In this document: positions 47,795 to 52,215 of the stretch, piece after piece | Layout: every line of letters begins with the position of its first letter | Numbering within the stretch: position 1 is the stretch's first letter | IMG/VR virus record: IMGVR_UViG_3300046169_000121 | Span: 1 to 52,215 of that record | Origin: a virus | DNA length: 52,215 nucleotides | Reading direction: 5' to 3' (one strand) | Program-made: the position numbers and the translations under genes | Notes under the pieces: generated by a model | The model's database searches: none | What the model was told of the DNA's origin: nothing | Seen by the model: only the letters and a program-made list of their open reading frames with translations

Positions 47795-48138
47795 TGCCTC
47801 TTTATACATACGAACATCCAGAGACAGGAGAAACTATTGACTTACTTCAATCAATGAAGGATGAACATGTTCATATTGACGAAGATGGATTAAAGTGGAA
47901 TAGGGTATTTTACAGTCCAGAAGCTGCTATAGATAGTAGTATTGATCCATTTAGTAATCAAGCTTTTGTTGAAAAAACTGGAAACTCAAAAGGCACTGTT
48001 GGCGAACTAATGGACAGAAGTAATGAAATGAGTCAAAGACGCACAGATAAACTTGGTTACGACCCGATGAGGCAGAAATACTTCAAGGAATACAGTAAGA
48101 AAAGAAACGGTATTAAACATCGCCTAGATAAGGGGTAA
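47794..48138 (+). CDS. FmdB-like protein lacking zinc cysteines
   Basis: A 114-aa protein beginning MPLYTYEHPETGETIDLLQS, which copies the N-terminus of FmdB-family zinc ribbons (MPxYxYxC), but the metal cysteines are gone. The rest is charged and helical (FKEYSKKRNGIKHRLDKG). Such proteins are frequent in marine phages near tail genes; function unknown. It overlaps the previous stop by 1 nt (TAATG). Confidence 0.6.
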   Translation: MPLYTYEHPETGETIDLLQSMKDEHVHIDEDGLKWNRVFYSPEAAIDSSIDPFSNQAFVEKTGNSKGTVGELMDRSNEMSQRRTDKLGYDPMRQKYFKEYSKKRNGIKHRLDKG

Positions 48139-48144
48139 AAAAAA

Positions 48145-48152
48145 GTGTAATA
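48145..48152 (+). promoter_or_regulatory. Putative late promoter motif GTGTAATA
   Basis: Exact GTGTAATA, preceded by an A-run, nine bases before the ATG at 48162, in the 23-nt gap between the FmdB-like gene and the first fibre gene. It marks the switch from non-structural to structural genes. Confidence 0.55.
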
Positions 48153-48161
48153 GTTTCTGAA

Positions 48162-49196
48162 ATGCCAGAAACTAATATTCATAGCCATAATCCGTGTTAT
48201 ACGGATATAATAAAACTTGACTACGATACACCAGGTCCCTCCTTTAATTACAACTGGAATCTAGAAAGTCAAAGATGGGAGCCTGCGGTAGGGGTTACTA
48301 TCGATAATGTAAATATTGATAGTTTGGATATTGATTTCTCTGACACAAATCAGATCCTATCTTTAATATCAGATCAGGTATCTGGATTATCTGGAGTAAT
48401 ACAAAATTTAAATCTTTCAGGTTTATCGAGTACGTCCACAGCTATATCTGGGTTGATACAAGATCAAGAAACTCACAGGTTACTATCTGGACTATCTGGT
48501 CAATTTGACTCAATAAACGACCAAGAAACACATAGATTACTCTCGGGTGTATCTGGACAATTATCGAATTTATCAATATCTACAGACTCCTATAGATTAT
48601 CAACAAAAACCGTAAACCTAAAAATAGAAGAAGATTTTATACTTCTCGAAAACATTCCAGATCAAGACAGATTTGGAAATGTAACCGGAAATACTTACGG
48701 AATTGATAGATTTGTAATGAACGACATATTCAATACCCACTATCAAAATGGAAGAACAAACCCCAGTACCCCAGAAACAGGTCATGTTAATTATTTCCTC
48801 CATTCAGAAAGTACAGACCCCGATAGAAGTACAGATTCCATACATACTTTTCATAGCGACACGTTACATAGCATGCGTTTTGAAAATGACTCAGCTAGTT
48901 CAATAAACTCCTACGAACTAAAAGATTTCACAAGTTTATATGAGAGTGGTCTTGCCCAGAGCATATTATTAATCAATGAATCTAGTTACCCCATAAAATT
49001 CCACACTATAGATGAAGACTTTAAGAAACATCAACTAGATGATCCAGAAAATACAAACCTTATAACACTATACGGAGGAAGTTCGGTTGAGATAGATAGT
49101 GATGAAGCTCAAAAAATATACATAAAAAGACCACACACGATATCCGGCTTTATGATGAAATACACAATTACTTATAGGGAAAAAGTAAATAATTAA
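48162..49196 (+). CDS. Fibre protein with heptad-like SGLSG repeats
   Basis: A 344-aa structural protein. The N-terminal 40 residues are aromatic-rich (PSFNYNWNLESQRWEP). Residues about 55-145 hold short repeats of the type QETHRLLSGLSGQ, twice almost identical, likely a trimeric coiled-coil or beta-stalk. The rest is beta-rich (NYFLHSESTDPDRSTDSIHT). No family recognised. Preceded by an exact late-type motif. Confidence 0.6.
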   Translation: MPETNIHSHNPCYTDIIKLDYDTPGPSFNYNWNLESQRWEPAVGVTIDNVNIDSLDIDFSDTNQILSLISDQVSGLSGVIQNLNLSGLSSTSTAISGLIQDQETHRLLSGLSGQFDSINDQETHRLLSGVSGQLSNLSISTDSYRLSTKTVNLKIEEDFILLENIPDQDRFGNVTGNTYGIDRFVMNDIFNTHYQNGRTNPSTPETGHVNYFLHSESTDPDRSTDSIHTFHSDTLHSMRFENDSASSINSYELKDFTSLYESGLAQSILLINESSYPIKFHTIDEDFKKHQLDDPENTNLITLYGGSSVEIDSDEAQKIYIKRPHTISGFMMKYTITYREKVNN

Positions 49197-49198
49197 AT

Positions 49199-49588
49199 AT
49201 GAAATTCCAACAAGTAAGAAACCCACTGACAGAAGTTGAGCCTGGAAAATTTGTTATAGGAAACGACCCCCTTAACCCTGAGCTTGTAGTGGGTGGTGGA
49301 GAAATCCAAATACCCTCGACCCTAAAAATAGAAGGAATTGATTTTAAGGAATATATTACTGGGGACGTAATAGTAAGTAACACAATTTTAAATAATTATA
49401 CATCCGGAAGGTATACATTAGAAGAGGCTTTTGAGCTGGATGCAGAAGGGGACATTGTTCCATCTAATGCTCAACACATATCTGACTCTATGTGGATACT
49501 AAGAAGTGATAACGATCTTGAGTTAAAAAATAACTTATGGAGATACAATACCGGTCCAGACTCGTTTACAGATGAGATATCATTCTAG
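49199..49588 (+). CDS. Small structural/fibre-associated protein
   Basis: A 129-aa protein, MKFQQVRNPLTEVEPGKFVI. STLKIEGIDFKEYITGDVIV resembles the N-terminal linkers of the neighbouring fibres; the C-terminal half (MWILRSDNDLELKNNLWRYN) is beta-rich. It starts 2 nt after the SGLSG fibre gene and probably works with it. No specific function can be given. Confidence 0.5.
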   Translation: MKFQQVRNPLTEVEPGKFVIGNDPLNPELVVGGGEIQIPSTLKIEGIDFKEYITGDVIVSNTILNNYTSGRYTLEEAFELDAEGDIVPSNAQHISDSMWILRSDNDLELKNNLWRYNTGPDSFTDEISF

Positions 49589-49597
49589 ATATATTTT

Positions 49598-49605
49598 GTG
49601 TAATA
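49598..49605 (+). promoter_or_regulatory. Putative late promoter motif GTGTAATA
   Basis: Exact GTGTAATA six bases before the ATG at 49612, in the 23-nt gap before the large fibre gene, with the same spacing as at 4532-4539. Confidence 0.55.
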
Positions 49606-49611
49606 AATAAG

Positions 49612-52197
49612 ATGGCTACAAGAAATTTAGTACCAAGAAATAGTGGTGAAGGCGGAGTTGGTAGACCAACTAAAGCTTGGGCGACCGGTGTGTTTGATAA
49701 TCTTTATATTAGTGGATTATCTATTTCTTTAGATCAGAACGTAAGAACTTCAGATAATGTTGTATTTTCAAGCGGAGAATTTACCCAAGGGTTAACTATT
49801 AATGGAGTTGATGTAGCAACATCCGTTGAAACAATTGAACAAACATTAGAAGAATCTTCCCCCTTTATATTTTTCTCTGATGCTATAGATAACCAAGGAG
49901 TTACAAACAAAGACTTTTATCAAACTCCCACGCCAAACACTCAACTTTCTGGAATTACTGTTGCAAGCGCGCAAAATATGAAAGTTTCTCTTCAATGGGA
50001 TGGACCAAACGATGAATATATTGGAGCTGCAAGTATAAACGGACAACAAATACCCTTCAACAACATAAATCAATTAGGAACAAATACCAGACGCTTTGAA
50101 GGTTTCATTGATAACCTTGATGCCGCAGGACTCACAGGAATTACTGGGGAAGCAAACGGAAGAGAAGTGATCCTCCCGCTAAATGAGCTTGGAGCTGGTC
50201 CTGCCCCAATAAATATACTGATTGACTCTATAGATAACGTAACACCAAAACAAGGTGAGCTCTTAGGTTCGACGCATTTAAAACAAGGGGACACAATAAA
50301 TATATATGTAGACTTTGATAGAAGTGATATACAAAGCATCAAAGTTCATGACCACGGGCTAGCTGAAGAAATTGATTTTACGAGTTATAATTTACAAAGC
50401 ATAGGCGGGAATTTCAGAGCTACTATCCCAGTAACTGTATCCAGTAGAAACGGATCTCAATCTGTAGCAATTCAGGCTATTGATAATTTCGGTAGTACAG
50501 GCCAACTAAGAGAGGCTATAGACTTTGCTCATTCCAGCGGATCAAGAGACCTTGATCAAACATATCCAAATGTGATCGCCTCAGACCCCAGCTCCTACAA
50601 TTCAAGAAGTGACGGATTAAGAGAATCAGAAAGTACAACCTTTAATAATAGTATATCCAATTGGAGTAGCACTACAGATTTCGTTAGTTATACAAGTCTA
50701 ACAAATGATATATCCATAAATAATAGCGGAGATTTTGAAGCAATCAAGACCGTCAATTATGAAGATGGCATATACAGCAATACGGATAATATAGAAATAT
50801 ACGCAATAAGAACAGGAAATGGAGCAACAGACACAGAAAGGGTTTCAGTTAATATAGCCAATGGCCCAGTTATCATATCAACGCAAATGGATAATCTTGC
50901 TACCAATTCAACTTCACCCCACATTGTTGGAACAAATCAAGTTAAAGCAGGAGACACAGTTAACTCATCTATTGAGGTTGACGGAAAAGGTGTTGCCATT
51001 GAGGATATATCAATTTCAGTCTCAAGTGCAGGTATAAGTGATGGATCACAAACTTCATTTAGTTCTAGTTATTCAAAAACAACCCTTCATAATGGAAATT
51101 TCGAGTTCTCAGTACCATTAAATGTTTTTGGGCCACTTGGCGCAGCATCTAGAGACGGAAATCAACCCGCAACATTCACAGCTAAAAATAATTTTGGAAC
51201 CATTGGTGATTCTGTAACAAGTTTAGATACAGCAGAAGTTCATAATGCAACAACTCCATCTATCAGCATTGGATCAGTGTCTTACCCTTCTAATCAAGAA
51301 GCAATAAAATCAACAGAATCAGCCTCCGTAAACAATACAATTTTAGATCAAGATATAATTTCTTATACTTCACCCAATAATCAATTAACTGTTTCCAACT
51401 CAAGTACTTACGAAACAAATAAAAATGTTTCATATTCTAGTGGTGGATATAATATAGATGGAGATGGAGGTGTAAATAATTTAAAAATTACAGCAACAAA
51501 AACATCAAACGGCGCAGTCAGTGAATCATTTAAAATAGTAAATATTGCAAATACTCCATTAACAATAAGCATAAATAACCTTGCATCAAAAATAAAAACA
51601 AGCACAAGTAGCACAAGTGATAATTTTAATTTATCAACAAGTCAATTAATGCTGAATGCACCTACGGTAACAGTTGATTCAAATCAAACGAATCCATCAA
51701 GCCTTTCGCAAACAGCAAGCGGTACAGGAAAATTAAGTAATGCATACAGCTTGACAGTCACAGATACAGACACAAAAGGAACATTCAACTGGGGTGCCAG
51801 CGCTACCAATTTAGCAGGCATAACAACAACCTCTATACTAAGCAACCCCAATTATACGCTCGAAGGATTCACATCAAGAACCGTTATCGCATCCCCAAAC
51901 AGTTTGGGTGCTGGACTAGCTCCTATTGGGACAACCGTTTCAGTACCAGGAAACATAACATTTGAAAATGTATCAGAAGGTGGTACCGCCGCAAATGGCG
52001 GAACAATTTATACATACCAAAGCTTTTTAGATGGAGTGCAGCTTGATAATAGTTATGATATAAACAATAAGTTTACTGTTTGTGATAGCAATGGAGTAAC
52101 AGACTCTGACGGAGATTATGTATTCAACTTAGATCAATTAAACAGAGCAGCAAACAGCTCAACGAGCAACCCCGCGACTTATATAATCTCAGAATAA
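49612..52197 (+). CDS. Large tail fibre/adhesin with alternating Ig-like repeats
   Basis: An 861-aa protein. The N-terminus RNLVPRNSGEGGVGRPTKAW is the virion-anchoring pattern of many marine phage fibres, followed by FDNLYISGLSI and SSGEFTQGLTINGV. From about 200, two domain types alternate: A (LKQGDTINIYVDF ... QAIDNFGS; second copy QVKAGDTVNSSIEVDG ... TAKNNFGT) and B (RESESTTFNNSISN ... VNIANGP; second copy KSTESASVNNTILD ... VNIANTP), each about 90-110 residues and Ig-like in strand pattern. The C-terminus (about 690-861) is a separate beta domain. Preceded by an exact GTGTAATA motif. The last 18 bases of the window after it hold nothing recognisable. Confidence 0.7.
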   Translation: MATRNLVPRNSGEGGVGRPTKAWATGVFDNLYISGLSISLDQNVRTSDNVVFSSGEFTQGLTINGVDVATSVETIEQTLEESSPFIFFSDAIDNQGVTNKDFYQTPTPNTQLSGITVASAQNMKVSLQWDGPNDEYIGAASINGQQIPFNNINQLGTNTRRFEGFIDNLDAAGLTGITGEANGREVILPLNELGAGPAPINILIDSIDNVTPKQGELLGSTHLKQGDTINIYVDFDRSDIQSIKVHDHGLAEEIDFTSYNLQSIGGNFRATIPVTVSSRNGSQSVAIQAIDNFGSTGQLREAIDFAHSSGSRDLDQTYPNVIASDPSSYNSRSDGLRESESTTFNNSISNWSSTTDFVSYTSLTNDISINNSGDFEAIKTVNYEDGIYSNTDNIEIYAIRTGNGATDTERVSVNIANGPVIISTQMDNLATNSTSPHIVGTNQVKAGDTVNSSIEVDGKGVAIEDISISVSSAGISDGSQTSFSSSYSKTTLHNGNFEFSVPLNVFGPLGAASRDGNQPATFTAKNNFGTIGDSVTSLDTAEVHNATTPSISIGSVSYPSNQEAIKSTESASVNNTILDQDIISYTSPNNQLTVSNSSTYETNKNVSYSSGGYNIDGDGGVNNLKITATKTSNGAVSESFKIVNIANTPLTISINNLASKIKTSTSSTSDNFNLSTSQLMLNAPTVTVDSNQTNPSSLSQTASGTGKLSNAYSLTVTDTDTKGTFNWGASATNLAGITTTSILSNPNYTLEGFTSRTVIASPNSLGAGLAPIGTTVSVPGNITFENVSEGGTAANGGTIYTYQSFLDGVQLDNSYDINNKFTVCDSNGVTDSDGDYVFNLDQLNRAANSSTSNPATYIISE

Positions 52198-52215
52198 ATA
52201 GATATTAAATACTAT

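Noticed and set aside
1-52215. CRISPR arrays, tRNA or rRNA genes, insertion sequences, integrase or attachment sites.
   Set aside because: None were recognised by eye on either strand. Intergenic gaps are short and the longest (174 bp) holds only promoter and palindrome features; a tRNA search program would be needed to exclude weak candidates.

Overview
This window is a segment of an AT-rich, double-stranded DNA tailed bacteriophage. The tail module is of the lambda type: head-tail connector and tail-tube genes, a TP901-family tape measure, then homologues of lambda tail-tip proteins M, L, K (JAB domain only) and a fused I-J, followed by very large fibre proteins and two fibres ending in peptidase S74 chaperone domains. 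This indicates a phage with a long flexible tail. Terminase, portal, capsid and DNA polymerase genes are not in the window. The host cannot be fixed from the sequence; a tryptophan-rich repeat in the J-like protein recalls proteins common in Verrucomicrobiota, which is only a weak hint.

Layout. (1) 1-2365, minus: accessory genes (an unknown partial gene, a citryl-CoA lyase-like protein, a GNAT acetyltransferase, a 41-aa membrane peptide, a nucleoside 2-deoxyribosyltransferase-like protein). (2) 2404-4495, minus: two paralogous fibre or lectin-like proteins. (3) 4546-6030, plus: a tail-tube-like protein ending at a bidirectional terminator shared with (4). (4) 6093-9412, minus: connector, neck, terminator-like and tail-tube genes; the tube gene is split by a frameshift. 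(5) 9471-36516, plus: putative tail assembly chaperones, tape measure, two more tube-like proteins, tail tip, fibres. (6) 36506-40974, minus: an SSB-like protein, a GT4/DUF4214/GT9 chimera with the rest of GT9 in the next frame, and a possible annealing protein. (7) 41109-44739, minus: a small winged-helix-like protein followed by four glycan or nucleotide-sugar genes. (8) 44914-48138, plus: dNMP kinase, sigma factor, SSB, glycosyltransferase, FmdB-like protein. (9) 48162-52197, plus: three more fibre-type genes.

Regulation. Two promoter classes can be read directly. Non-structural operons begin with sigma70-type promoters (TTGACA-N17-TATAnT) whose -10 hexamer lies only 6-7 nt from the start codon, predicting leaderless mRNAs (2365, 44739, 44914); the operon at 40974 has a similar promoter with a short leader. 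Structural operons instead carry the motif GTGTAATA or a close variant just upstream (eight sites, two of them divergent pairs with the same 15-nt separation). The phage encodes its own sigma-like factor (45758-46354), a natural candidate to read this late motif. This two-class architecture with leaderless starts is the most coherent unusual signal in the window.

Other notable points are a PD-(D/E)XK nuclease-like domain inside the tape measure bracketed by GxIPN(F/Y) motifs, a C-type lectin domain inside the J-like hub protein, repeated insertion of small carbohydrate-binding-like modules into tail-tip proteins, four tail-tube-like paralogues, an RF2-like CUU-UAG site in the putative tail chaperone region, and a phage-borne citryl-CoA lyase-like gene coupled to an acetyltransferase.
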